A stretch of DNA of 13,772 nt from Chryseosolibacter sp966095595 (GTDB lineage Bacteria > Bacteroidota > Bacteroidia > Cytophagales > Cyclobacteriaceae), in the NCBI GenBank assembly GCA_966095595.1, contig CBHTUB010000110.1:1-13772 (forward strand), given 5' to 3'. This document shows positions 1-6,909 of the stretch, in pieces. The first letter of the stretch is position 1. Every line of letters begins with the position of its first letter. Position numbers and translations under genes: made by a program. The notes under the pieces are model-generated. The model ran no database searches. It saw only the letters and a list, made by a program, of their open reading frames with translations, and was not told the DNA's origin.

Positions 1-793
1 CCATGTTCACCAAAAGAGGGCAGGGGGCATATTTTGGATTGCCGAAACCATCGTGAAGAACCCGAAGGATAGACAGACAGACATCCAGTCCTATAAAATC
101 GGCAAGCTGGAGAGGCCCCATCGGATGGGCCATACCTAACTTCATTACGGTATCAATTTCTTCAACGCCGGCGACTCCTTCATAAAGAGTGTAGATCGCC
201 TCGTTGATCATGGGCATCAATATACGGTTTGCCACAAACCCTGGATAGTCATTTACCTCGACTGGCGATTTGCCTAATTTCAGTGAGAGGTCCATGATCA
301 GGGCCGTCACCTCATCTGATGTGCTGTATCCGCGGATGACCTCAACCAACTTCATAACCGGCACGGGATTCATGAAATGCATGCCGATCACTTTTTCAGG
401 ACGTTTGGTCACCGACGCGATCTTTGTGATGGAAATGGATGAGGTGTTGGTTGCCAGGATGGCGTTTGCCGGTGCGGCCTCATCCAGATCCCTGAATATC
501 TTCAGCTTTAAATCGACGTTTTCAGTGGCAGCCTCCACGACGAGATCAGCTCCTTTAACTCCTTCTTTCACATCAGTGAAGGTCTTGATGTTCGAAAGCG
601 CCGCTTTTTTGACATCCTCGGTGATGACTAGTTTTGCTACTTGTCTGTCGAGGTTCTTTTCTATTGTTCCGAGTGCCTTTTTCAAAGCGTCAGCGGCGAT
701 GTCGATAAGGGCAACCTGATAGCCTGTTTGGGCGAAGACGTGGGCGATTCCATTTCCCATGGTGCCCGAACCGATAACTGCGATGTGTTTCAT
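1..793 (-). CDS. hbd: 3-hydroxybutyryl-CoA / 3-hydroxyacyl-CoA dehydrogenase, C-terminus cut by window edge
   Basis: NAD(P)-dependent oxidation or reduction of 3-hydroxyacyl-CoA to 3-oxoacyl-CoA in the cytoplasm, used in beta-oxidation, butanoate metabolism or phenylacetate breakdown. I translated the minus strand from ATG at 793-791 and read 264 residues without a stop to the window edge. The family is usually about 280-295 aa, so only some 20-30 residues should be missing. An N-terminal Rossmann motif GSGTMG lies at residues 8-13. The catalytic and binding residues fit the family in identity and spacing: Ser118 in NTSSI, His139 and Asn142 in HFMNPVP, Glu151 and Asn189. The C-terminal helical domain contains GMAHPMGPLQLADFIGLD around residues 220-237. 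It is a monofunctional dehydrogenase with no crotonase domain in what is visible. Whether it serves fatty acid or aromatic acid breakdown cannot be told from these neighbours. The symbol hbd is a family-level choice; paaH or fadB2 are alternatives. Confidence 0.93.
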   Translation of the reverse strand, partial: MKHIAVIGSGTMGNGIAHVFAQTGYQVALIDIAADALKKALGTIEKNLDRQVAKLVITEDVKKAALSNIKTFTDVKEGVKGADLVVEAATENVDLKLKIFRDLDEAAPANAILATNTSSISITKIASVTKRPEKVIGMHFMNPVPVMKLVEVIRGYSTSDEVTALIMDLSLKLGKSPVEVNDYPGFVANRILMPMINEAIYTLYEGVAGVEEIDTVMKLGMAHPMGPLQLADFIGLDVCLSILRVLHDGFGNPKYAPCPLLVNM

Positions 794-816
794 ATAAGAC
801 CAGAGCTAATTGCCGG

Positions 817-824
817 CAAATATA
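817..824 (-). promoter_or_regulatory. Possible -7 box (TATATTTG) of the dehydrogenase gene
   Basis: Read on the minus strand, 824-817 is TATATTTG, a full match to the Bacteroidota -7 consensus TAnnTTTG, placed 24 bases before the ATG. I found no well-spaced -33 TTTG, so this is a partial promoter match only. Confidence 0.35.
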
Positions 825-1097
825 GAAGTCTCAAACAATTGTTAGGCATACGCCAATCTACCTATTTGTTCCACGGCATTTGAACGCCACGATCCGGTAC
901 TATACGACCTGAATGGGCAGGTTCACGCACTACTTTTTTCATGTGGAACAATATCGCTGTATTTCAGCAAGATACACCCGCTTTGCCAGTGAATGTTGTG
1001 ACAGTAAAAAGTGAGCAGGCGGTGTCAGATCACAATGTTCGCGGGAGGCAGCAGGCGCATGGCTGACAAACGAAATTTGATCGTAGATCTCTTCAAA

Positions 1098-1321
1098 AAG
1101 CAGGATTTAAAAACCTGCCTGATGTGAAACATGTCTTGTGGAACAAGTCTTATCGAACCCTTGAAAATGTTTCACGCCTTCACGTAGGATTCGAATACCT
1201 GCTCTGCGTGGAACATCAATTCGTGAAACGTCTCCGTGTGGACCGGGCGATCGGAATCTTCTCCTACCTCCAATAAGCAGGATTCAAAAAGCTGTGCAGC
1301 GTGAAACGGAGCTTGTGAAAC
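1098..1321. repeat. Three imperfect direct copies of a ~47-base repeat in a 530-base gap
   Basis: The gap 794-1323 has no credible gene. It contains three related blocks at 1098-1144, 1182-1229 and 1275-1321, starting 84 and 93 bases apart. Each begins with a variant of AGCAGGATTYRAAAA, continues with CTG-rich bases, and ends with two GTGRAAC boxes about 16 bases apart. Copies 1 and 3 agree without gaps at roughly three quarters of positions. Copy 1 can form a short hairpin GCAGG (1100-1104) with CCTGC (1114-1118); copy 2 keeps it with one G-U pair. An extra GTGGAAC lies near 942-948 and an inverted GTTTCAC near 1169-1175. The role is unknown; a dispersed intergenic repeat or a structured leader are both possible. 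Confidence 0.6.
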
Positions 1322-1323
1322 AT

Positions 1324-1701
1324 TTATTCGTCAACGATCCCCACATCGTTGGCCAGCCCCATCGCATTGAAGCGGATCATTAACCGGTAAGATCGATCAA
1401 CACGGCCGTCGCACCCCGCCGATGGCGAAATGGCGTAATAGTAGAATTTCTGGTTGCGCTTGTACAGCTCGTTCTCGTCGGGTGGACCGAGCAACTCCAC
1501 CACTTCGGTTTCGGTGAGGGCCAAAAGCTCCTTCTGCTGGCTACTCAGGGTGTCCAGCATTTTCAGGCGCTCTCCGGAGCATCCGCGGGAATCGGCCACC
1601 CATTCCTTCTTGTCGATCCCCTCAAGCGTGGGCAAAGACTTCCGGCACGAGATCACCGTCCCGGCCAATACCATAAGACTAAACCATTTGAACTTGCTCA
1701 C
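1324..1701 (-). CDS. Small BamE/SmpA-like lipoprotein, function unassigned
   Basis: A 125-residue protein starting with GTG at 1701-1699. The N-terminus is a lipoprotein signal: a short Lys-bearing start, a hydrophobic stretch, then the lipobox V-I-S-C with lipidated Cys19. It is therefore probably anchored in an envelope membrane facing the periplasm. The C-terminal half has the pattern of the BamE/SmpA/OmlA fold: a helix LTETEVVELLGPPDENE around residues 62-78, a YYYA strand, and a final strand with RFNAMGLANDVGI. BamE itself helps the outer-membrane protein assembly machine, but that role cannot be claimed here from a fold resemblance. Its start codon lies inside the end of the upstream membrane enzyme gene (23-base overlap), so the two are very likely co-transcribed and translationally coupled. 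No Shine-Dalgarno sequence is seen. Confidence 0.75.
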   Translation of the reverse strand: MSKFKWFSLMVLAGTVISCRKSLPTLEGIDKKEWVADSRGCSGERLKMLDTLSSQQKELLALTETEVVELLGPPDENELYKRNQKFYYYAISPSAGCDGRVDRSYRLMIRFNAMGLANDVGIVDE

Positions 1702-2914
1702 GCGGATGACGGGTCAGGGAGTAAAACCAGAATATTGAAATGAGAAAATATGAGGCTGATACTAAATGGAATAATGGATGCCAGTCAAACCACCAGGTCA
1801 GCGCACTCAGGAGCACCGGGTAGACGATTATACGAATCCATTCGGCTAACCTGACCCACGGCCGATTCTCAAAAAGGACGCCGCAGTTTACGACCACCAC
1901 CGAAATCAGGATGGTAATGAAGGCCTTTGTCTCCAGGTCGAACTTATCGGCGTTGAACAGGAAGAGGGCGGTGCCGACCAGGCATAATATATATTGGAAC
2001 AGAACATACAGGTTTAGCGACATCGGTCCGGGCGTATCGTATTTCTTGTACGTTGCCTTGTCAATCGCAGGTGCGGCGCGATACCCGCCAAGGTAATCCG
2101 GAAGCCAGCCCGGTTTCTTGAAGATGTACCTTATCCTGTCGCTCCATTTTGGGATGCGTTTCAGGTCTTCACTCATGTCAGCGTAATGGCTCATGTTTGC
2201 CCATATGGCGTTCCAACTGTTGATGGGTTTGGTGATGCCGTAGGTTGGCTTCTCTTCCTCTTCCTGAAACGTACCGAACATCCGGTCCCAGATGATCAGC
2301 GACCCTGCGTAGTTCTTGTCGAGGTACTCCGGGTCGCTGCCGTGGTGAACCCGGTGATGCGAAGGCGTGTTGAAGATGAATTCGATCCAGCGCGGGAACT
2401 TGCCGATGGCCTCAGTATGGATCCAGAATTGGTAAAGGGTATTGAAAGCCTGGATCAGTACGAAGTCCTCCGTGCGGAAACCCAGGAATGCTATCGGCAG
2501 GCTGAAGCCGAAAGTCCAGACCACCTGCAGCGAGCTTTGGCGCAGGGCCACCGAAAGATTGTATTCTTCGCTCTGGTGGTGAACCACGTGGCCGCCCCAG
2601 AACAGGTTGATCTCGTGGCTCATTCGGTGTGCCCAGTAATAGGCGAGGTCCACAAGAAGGACCAGGGCAACCCAATAGAGCCAGGTCCTTTCGAGCGCAA
2701 CGAATGCAAACTTTTCATAAAGCAGTTGATAGATCCCCACGGCAAAGATCTTCAGGAAGAGTCCGCTCAGCTGCGACGTGATCCCGCAACTGAGATTGGC
2801 GATGCTGTCCGGAAGTCTGTAAAGCTCTTTGTGAGTGAAGCGTTCGACGATCAACTCGATACCGATGAGAATAAAGAATATCGGTATGGATAATACGATT
2901 GGATTTAGGTTCAC
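1679..2914 (-). CDS. Sterol desaturase / fatty acid hydroxylase family membrane enzyme, alkylglycerol monooxygenase-like
   Basis: A 411-residue integral membrane di-iron oxygenase. It carries the full set of histidine boxes of the fatty acid hydroxylase superfamily: HRMSH at residues 96-100, HVVHH at 109-113 and HHRVHH at 186-191, plus likely ligand His166. Hydrophobic segments lie near residues 7-24, 50-68, 78-95, 130-147, 302-320, 330-346, 365-377 and 383-399, so the iron site would face the cytoplasm. From memory, the stretches HEINLFWGGHVVHH, EEYNLSVALRQS and NYAGSLIIWDRMFGTF resemble animal alkylglycerol monooxygenase, which cleaves ether lipids with tetrahydrobiopterin. The true substrate here (ether lipid, fatty acid or sterol-like) is inferred only. 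The start is GTG at 2914-2912; no in-frame ATG lies nearby. It is the first gene of a two-gene unit with the lipoprotein at 1324-1701. Confidence 0.88.
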   Translation of the reverse strand: MNLNPIVLSIPIFFILIGIELIVERFTHKELYRLPDSIANLSCGITSQLSGLFLKIFAVGIYQLLYEKFAFVALERTWLYWVALVLLVDLAYYWAHRMSHEINLFWGGHVVHHQSEEYNLSVALRQSSLQVVWTFGFSLPIAFLGFRTEDFVLIQAFNTLYQFWIHTEAIGKFPRWIEFIFNTPSHHRVHHGSDPEYLDKNYAGSLIIWDRMFGTFQEEEEKPTYGITKPINSWNAIWANMSHYADMSEDLKRIPKWSDRIRYIFKKPGWLPDYLGGYRAAPAIDKATYKKYDTPGPMSLNLYVLFQYILCLVGTALFLFNADKFDLETKAFITILISVVVVNCGVLFENRPWVRLAEWIRIIVYPVLLSALTWWFDWHPLFHLVSASYFLISIFWFYSLTRHPREQVQMV

Positions 2915-2933
2915 GGCGAAAATGGTCTCACTT

Positions 2934-2941
2934 CAAAGTTA
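2934..2941 (-). promoter_or_regulatory. Likely -7 box (TAACTTTG) of the hydroxylase-lipoprotein unit
   Basis: On the minus strand 2941-2934 reads TAACTTTG, matching TAnnTTTG, 19 bases before the GTG start. A T-rich stretch (TTTT, minus strand 2961-2958) sits 16 bases upstream in roughly the -33 position but is not a clear TTTG. Confidence 0.42.
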
Positions 2942-2999
2942 GGGGTTTCATCCCACTAAAACGAGTGCAATGACCTATCGTAACAGCTGCGCTGTTCAC

Positions 3000-3203
3000 G
3001 GAGGAAGGCTGTGCGCTGCAGGCATGTCCGTCCGTTCCTGGCAGGAGCCGCCCCGGACCGATCCTTCACTCGCTGCGTACCATCCACCCTTCATCCGACA
3101 TGATCCAAGCTCGTCTCGTCTGGAGAAAGGTTGTGCGCTTCACGCTGCAGGCGGCTCTCTCCTGGCAGGGGGCCGCGCCAGGGCCGATCCTTCGCTTGCC
3201 GCT
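3000..3203. repeat. Two imperfect direct copies of a GC-rich ~80-base intergenic repeat
   Basis: The gap 2915-3398 separates divergent genes. Its GC-rich middle contains two related blocks, 3000-3076 and 3122-3203. Both run through GGAGRAAGGYTGTGCGCT, GCTGCAGG, CTCCTGGCAGG or TTCCTGGCAGG, GCCG, and GRCCGATCCTTC followed by a GCTG- or GCCG-rich end. Copy 2 has a small insertion (about 6 bases) after TGTGCGCT. The composition contrasts with the AT-rich flanks. Open frames that cross these blocks change frame between copies and have no family resemblance, so I treat them as by-products. It resembles a dispersed REP-like element; the rest of the gap (3205-3398) shows only AT-rich leader DNA. Confidence 0.55.
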
Positions 3204-3398
3204 CCTGATTGCCGATTGTCATGACCCCAATGATGCAAGCCTTATAAGTCTTCCTGAACAGTGGGTTTCAACCAGCGCTCATAACGAATTGAATAACATT
3301 AACATATAGATTTCAACATCCAGCAGGCCCCTTTAAGTGAAATCAGTTAATGAGATCACTTGTAATTGTCTTAATTTCGCCTCTCATTCTGTGTTATC

Positions 3399-3836
3399 AT
3401 GATTTTGAGAATTTTTAAGGCCGTTTGGTTTTTGTCGCTGCTGGCGGCACTGGCGAATTTACTTTGGGTGTATGCGGGACTGCCGGAGCAGGTTATCATT
3501 CAGGAGGATATGGGAGGTCGGATCGAGGCAAACAGGGATTTCTTTTTTTATGTGTTGACGTTCCTGATCGTTGTGGTCAATGTTCTGGTCTACTTATTCA
3601 AGAAACTGCAGGGTGAGGATTTCAGGGCGTGGTTTCATGGCCTGGTGATCACGATCAACCTGTTCCTGGTGCTGGCGATGAATGTGGTCCAGACGTACAA
3701 CAGCGGCGAGAACTTCAACTTCGGCAAGATCGGTTTTATACTCTACACGAGCGTGGCGCTTGTGGTCTTATGGTCGGTCAGCTGGCCGATTTATAGTCTT
3801 TTCCGGAAAAATGTTGCTAAACAACCGGTTCTGTAA
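3399..3836 (+). CDS. Small four-helix integral membrane protein of unknown function
   Basis: A 145-residue protein that I do not recognise as a named family. It shows four hydrophobic segments near residues 6-27, 48-67, 79-98 and 109-130, with short loops and a basic C-terminus (SLFRKNVAKQPVL), so it is predicted to sit in the cytoplasmic membrane. The loop after helix 1 contains LPEQVIIQEDMGGRIEANRD, faintly reminiscent of the start of DUF1648-type membrane proteins, but this is too weak for a call. Codon use and the position of charged loops look like a real gene rather than a chance frame. The ATG at 3399 follows an AT-rich leader containing TAATTTCG (3372-3379), one base off the -7 consensus. 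It is transcribed towards parE but separated from it by 180 bases and a possible terminator. Confidence 0.75.
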   Translation: MILRIFKAVWFLSLLAALANLLWVYAGLPEQVIIQEDMGGRIEANRDFFFYVLTFLIVVVNVLVYLFKKLQGEDFRAWFHGLVITINLFLVLAMNVVQTYNSGENFNFGKIGFILYTSVALVVLWSVSWPIYSLFRKNVAKQPVL

Positions 3837-3950
3837 TTCGGTTTAACCTGTTTGTTTACAATCGTTTATCGCTGGTTATTTCATCCATAATTGTAGCTCA
3901 TCAATTTGGAGCATCCCTTGAAGTAAACCTGAAAAGTATTTTATTCGAGC

Positions 3951-3988
3951 AAAATCGCGGCTTTTTGAGCAGTCCGCGGGCATTTTTT
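3951..3988 (+). terminator. Possible terminator or attenuator just upstream of parE
   Basis: AAAATCGCGG (3951-3960) can pair with CCGCG (3974-3978) and ATTTT (3982-3986) across a 13-base loop and a GGC bulge, followed by T-rich DNA. The perfect core is only five base pairs (CGCGG/CCGCG). It could end the transcript of the 3399-3836 gene, or act in the parE leader if the promoter lies further upstream. Confidence 0.38.
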
Positions 3989-4016
3989 CACCTATCCTTG
4001 TTTGGATTTTTAGCGT

Positions 4017-5096
4017 ATGGCAAAATCAGAGAAAGAGACATCCATTGAATACAACGAGTCGAGTATTAAATCGCTTGACTGGCGTGAGCACATCCGCCTC
4101 CGCCCGGGTATGTATATCGGTAAGCTTGGCGACGGTTCGTCCAAAGACGACGGTATTTATGTCCTGGTAAAGGAGGTGGTCGATAACTGTATCGACGAAC
4201 ATATGATGGGCTATGGTAAGGTGATCGACGTCAGCATTACAGAGTCGAAAGTGGTTGTTCGCGACTACGGCCGGGGGATTCCCCTGGGAAAGGTGGTTGA
4301 CGTTGTCTCCAAGATCAATACCGGAGCCAAGTACGATTCAGGCGCTTTCCAGAAATCGGTGGGTTTGAATGGTGTAGGTACAAAGGCCGTGAACGCTCTG
4401 TCGAACTATTTCAAGGTTCAGGCGTTTCGCGACGGCGCGACCAAAATGGCAGAGTTCAAAAAGGGTGTGCTGGTCAATGACCCGCGCCAGGGCAAGACGG
4501 ATGAGAAGAACGGAACCCTGGTCGAGTTCGAGCCCGATGGCACAATGTTCAAGCATTACCACTTCATCCCGGAGTACCTGGATGACCTGATGTGGAACTA
4601 TGCCTTCCTGAATGCCGGACTAACCATCAACTATAACGGACGGAAGTTCTTTTCGAAAGATGGTCTCCTGGATCTCCTGAAGCAAAAGACCAATCCCGAA
4701 GAACTGCGATATCCGATCATCCATATAAGAGGCAACGACATTGAATTTGCCCTTACCCATGGAAATCAATACGGCGAAGAATACTATTCATTCGTGAATG
4801 GCCAGAATACAACCCAGGGTGGTACCCACCTGGCAGCTTTTCGCGAAGGTCTGGTGAAAGCCGTTCGCGAGGTTTGTAAAAAAGAGTACGACGCTGCGGA
4901 TATCCGTGCGTCGATCATCGGTGCAATAGCCGTGCGCGTCCAGGAGCCGGTGTTCGAATCGCAGACCAAGACCAAGCTTGGCTCAGTGAACATGGCGCCC
5001 GATGGCCCGACCGTGAAAGTTTATGTGGGCGATTTCGTGGCAAAAGAGCTGGAGATCTACCTCAACAAGAACCCATCCGTAAAGTTGGCCCTGTAA
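4017..5096 (+). CDS. parE: DNA topoisomerase IV subunit B, N-terminal part up to an in-frame TAA
   Basis: ATPase and transducer part of the type IIA topoisomerase that unlinks daughter chromosomes, partner of ParC. The 359 residues show the GHKL ATPase motifs: EVVDN (Glu53 as catalytic base, Asn57 for Mg), DYGRGIP at 83-89, the ATP lid GLNGVGTKAVNALS at 116-129, and the QTK loop at 316-318 with the catalytic lysine. The start region (IRLRPGMYIGKLGDGSS) is of the Bacteroidota ParE kind rather than GyrB. The reading frame then stops at TAA 5094-5096, after KNPSVKLAL. The next bases continue in the same frame as KRIIQSERERKEIAGIK, exactly what the family has at this point, so this is one gene with a nonsense codon and not a natural protein end. 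As read, the product would lack the TOPRIM domain and be inactive as a topoisomerase. Confidence 0.93.
   Translation: MAKSEKETSIEYNESSIKSLDWREHIRLRPGMYIGKLGDGSSKDDGIYVLVKEVVDNCIDEHMMGYGKVIDVSITESKVVVRDYGRGIPLGKVVDVVSKINTGAKYDSGAFQKSVGLNGVGTKAVNALSNYFKVQAFRDGATKMAEFKKGVLVNDPRQGKTDEKNGTLVEFEPDGTMFKHYHFIPEYLDDLMWNYAFLNAGLTINYNGRKFFSKDGLLDLLKQKTNPEELRYPIIHIRGNDIEFALTHGNQYGEEYYSFVNGQNTTQGGTHLAAFREGLVKAVREVCKKEYDAADIRASIIGAIAVRVQEPVFESQTKTKLGSVNMAPDGPTVKVYVGDFVAKELEIYLNKNPSVKLAL
5094..5096 (+). other. In-frame TAA interrupting parE
   Basis: The codon context is CTG-TAA-AAG-CGT. Family alignment from memory places a leucine here (LLKRII-type sequence), so TTA to TAA is a single-base change; CAA or AAA to TAA would also be one step. 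No frameshift is involved: frames before and after are identical. Sequencing error, a real nonsense mutation, or readthrough are the options. Confidence 0.9.
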
Positions 5097-5927
5097 AAGC
5101 GTATCATCCAATCGGAAAGGGAAAGAAAGGAGATCGCCGGTATCAAGAAGCTGGCAAATGAACGGGCCAAGAAAGCCAACCTTCACAACAGGAAGCTTCG
5201 TGACTGCCGTTTCCACCTGGACGAGAAAAACGAAAAAGGTCTTAACAGCCAGATATTTATTACTGAGGGTGACTCCGCATCGGGATCGATCACGAAGTCC
5301 AGGAACGTAGAAACCCAGGCGGTATTCAGCTTGCGCGGTAAGCCACTGAACTGCTTCGGACTTACCAAGAAGGTGGTGTACGAGAACGAGGAATTCAATC
5401 TCCTTCAGCATGCCCTCAATATTGAAGATGGCATGGAGGGGCTCCGCTACAACCAGGTCATCATCGCCACCGATGCCGACGTGGATGGGATGCACATCCG
5501 CCTTCTGCTGATGACGTTCTTCCTGCAATTCTTCCCCGACCTGGTAAAGGCCGGCCACGTGTTTATCCTCGAGACACCTTTGTTCCGCGTCCGGAACAAG
5601 AAGCAGACGATCTATTGCTATAGTGAAGAAGAGAAGCAGAAAGCCATGAAGGAACTGGGGGGGAAAGTCGAGATAACCCGATTCAAGGGTCTCGGCGAGA
5701 TCTCACCTGACGAATTCGGAAACTTCATCGGTGAAGACATCCGACTCCAGCCGGTGCTGCTCCACGATACGAATCTCCAGCACATCATGGAGTTCTATAT
5801 GGGCAAAAACACCCCCGACCGCCAGGAGTTCATCATCGACAACCTGCGGATCGAGCTCGACAAAGTCGAGAAAGGAGTGGAAGACAAGATTGAACTGGAA
5901 GAACAACCGGAAGACGCCGTCGCGTAA
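5097..5927 (+). CDS. parE: DNA topoisomerase IV subunit B, C-terminal part (TOPRIM) after the in-frame stop
   Basis: Continuation of parE in the same frame. Numbering the whole gene with the stop as position 360, the TOPRIM motif EGDSASGS is at 417-424 and the metal-binding TDADVDG at 485-491 (Asp486, 488, 490), followed by the conserved region ITRFKGLGEISPDEF and the MGKNTPDRQEFIIDNLR end. The total would be 635 residues plus the stop position, normal for ParE. The first usable start codon after the stop is TTG at 5331, which lies downstream of EGDSASGS; no ATG, GTG or TTG occurs in frame between 5097 and that motif. Internal re-initiation would therefore give a TOPRIM domain lacking its catalytic glutamate, so a functional two-piece protein is unlikely. 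No other damage is visible, which argues against an old pseudogene. It ends 563 bases before the next gene. Confidence 0.92.
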   Translation, partial: KRIIQSERERKEIAGIKKLANERAKKANLHNRKLRDCRFHLDEKNEKGLNSQIFITEGDSASGSITKSRNVETQAVFSLRGKPLNCFGLTKKVVYENEEFNLLQHALNIEDGMEGLRYNQVIIATDADVDGMHIRLLLMTFFLQFFPDLVKAGHVFILETPLFRVRNKKQTIYCYSEEEKQKAMKELGGKVEITRFKGLGEISPDEFGNFIGEDIRLQPVLLHDTNLQHIMEFYMGKNTPDRQEFIIDNLRIELDKVEKGVEDKIELEEQPEDAVA

Positions 5928-5950
5928 AAGGGTAACGAGTCAGTGAGGTT

Positions 5951-6460
5951 GAAATGCCGATTTAAGATCTGAGATATTAGATTTTTGATTTTAGATTCCT
6001 GGGCGGTTCGATAGTTCGGAGATGAGTTTCATGAGGGAATGTTGGTGGCGAGTGGGTTGGCGAAATGCCGATTTAAGATCTGAGATTTTAGATTTTTGAT
6101 TTTAGATTCCTGGGCGGTTCGGTCGTTTGGAGATGAGTCTCATGAGGGATGTTGGTGGCGTGGTAGTTTGATGAAATGCCGATTTAAGGTCTGAGATTTT
6201 AGATCTTTGATTTTAGAATCCTGGGCGGGTTCGATAGTTCGGAGATGTGAGTTTCATGAGGGAATGTTGGTGGCGAGTGGGTTGGCGAAATGCCGATTTA
6301 AGATCTGAGATTTTAGATTTTTGAATTTAGATTCCAGGCAGTTTGATCGGATGGGGAGACGAGAAGGATGATGTGACGAGGGGCCAAGTCGCTTGATAAA
6401 TGCTGATTTAAGATCTGAGATTTCAGATTTTAGATTTCAGATTCCTGGGAGGAGTGGAAA
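5951..6460. repeat. Tandem array of a ~111-base unit between parE and parC (four units plus a partial fifth)
   Basis: Units begin with GAAATGCCGATTTAAG or close variants at 5951, 6062, 6173 and 6287, with a diverged, shortened unit at 6395; spacings are 111, 111, 114 and 108. Each has an AT-rich first part of GATTTTAGATT-like words and a GT-rich second part (TTCGGAGATGAG, CATGAGGGA, GTTGGTGGCG). The second parts of units 1 and 3 are nearly the same and differ together from unit 2, suggesting duplication of a two-unit block; unit 4's second part has drifted most. No frame across it looks coding. There are no constant repeats with unique spacers, so it is not a CRISPR array. Confidence 0.85.
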
Positions 6461-6490
6461 GGAACCAATAAATATTTTAACTAAGACTCT

Positions 6491-6850
6491 ATGACGAAAA
6501 GGGATCTTGAAGATCGTCTTATCAATTTTGCCGTTTTGATAGTTCAGATCGTGGAAGAGATACCAGGTACCCGTTCGGCTTCTCATCTATCCGGACAGTT
6601 GCTGAGATCGGGAACTTCTCCGGCATTACATTATGGTGAGGCACAGGGAGGGGAATCGCGAAGAGATTTCATCCACAAGTTGAAGATCGCATTGAAAGAA
6701 TTGAGAGAGACACTTGTCTGCCTGAGGATAATCGAAAGATCGAGGCAGTTTGCTTCAAGGGAATTGATAGAACGCGCTATAAAGGAAAACAATGAGTTGG
6801 TGGCAATCTTTGTAAAAAGTGCAGAGACGGCACAGAGAAATACAAAATAG
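6491..6850 (+). CDS. Four-helix-bundle protein of the 23S rRNA intervening-sequence (S23/IVP) family
   Basis: A 119-residue, almost entirely helical protein. Four helices are apparent near residues 4-25, 33-50, 57-81 and 89-115. The family signature is present in the middle: QLLRSGTSPALHYGEAQGGESRRDFIHKL, then IALKELRETLVCLRII. This family includes the protein encoded by intervening sequences within some bacterial 23S rRNA genes and is related in fold to Avd, the accessory protein of diversity-generating retroelements; a basic pentamer that binds nucleic acid is known for Avd. The molecular role of the Bacteroidota members is not established. The gene sits between parE and parC, 31 bases after a tandem repeat array, and is followed 22 bases later by an inverted copy of the array's AT-rich core. 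It shows no Shine-Dalgarno sequence. The arrangement suggests a small inserted cassette rather than an original part of the topoisomerase operon. Confidence 0.88.
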   Translation: MTKRDLEDRLINFAVLIVQIVEEIPGTRSASHLSGQLLRSGTSPALHYGEAQGGESRRDFIHKLKIALKELRETLVCLRIIERSRQFASRELIERAIKENNELVAIFVKSAETAQRNTK

Positions 6851-6872
6851 ATTGGAGCTTTTGAATTTTACT

Positions 6873-6909
6873 TCTAAAATCTAAAATCGTCAATCTAAAA
6901 TCTTAAATC
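6873..6909 (-). repeat. Inverted copy of the array's AT-rich core, downstream of the four-helix-bundle gene
   Basis: The reverse complement of 6873-6909 aligns without gaps to 6405-6441 in the last array unit, with 31 of 37 positions identical by my hand count, beginning with GATTTAAGAT. The two arms flank the 119-residue gene and could pair in RNA, enclosing a loop of about 430 bases. Only this half-unit is present on the right; the GT-rich half of the unit is absent. Confidence 0.75.

Noticed and set aside
1182..1210. tRNA T-loop-like TTCGAAT on the minus strand
   Set aside because: Flanking bases do not form a T-arm stem and no other tRNA arms are present; the segment is part of the triplicated repeat.
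2186..2893. A 235-codon plus-strand frame
   Set aside because: It is antisense to the hydroxylase gene, whose minus-strand translation has all the histidine boxes; the plus frame has no recognisable motif.
2970..3309. Two overlapping plus-strand open frames of 84 and 69 codons
   Set aside because: They lie across the GC-rich direct repeats, use different frames, and show no domain; they are explained by repeat composition.
5331..5927. Independent gene starting at TTG 5331
   Set aside because: It is the in-frame C-terminal part of parE; the TOPRIM glutamate motif lies upstream of this TTG, so it is not a separate functional gene.
5951..6460. CRISPR array
   Set aside because: The whole ~111-base unit repeats; there are no short constant repeats with unique spacers and no cas genes.
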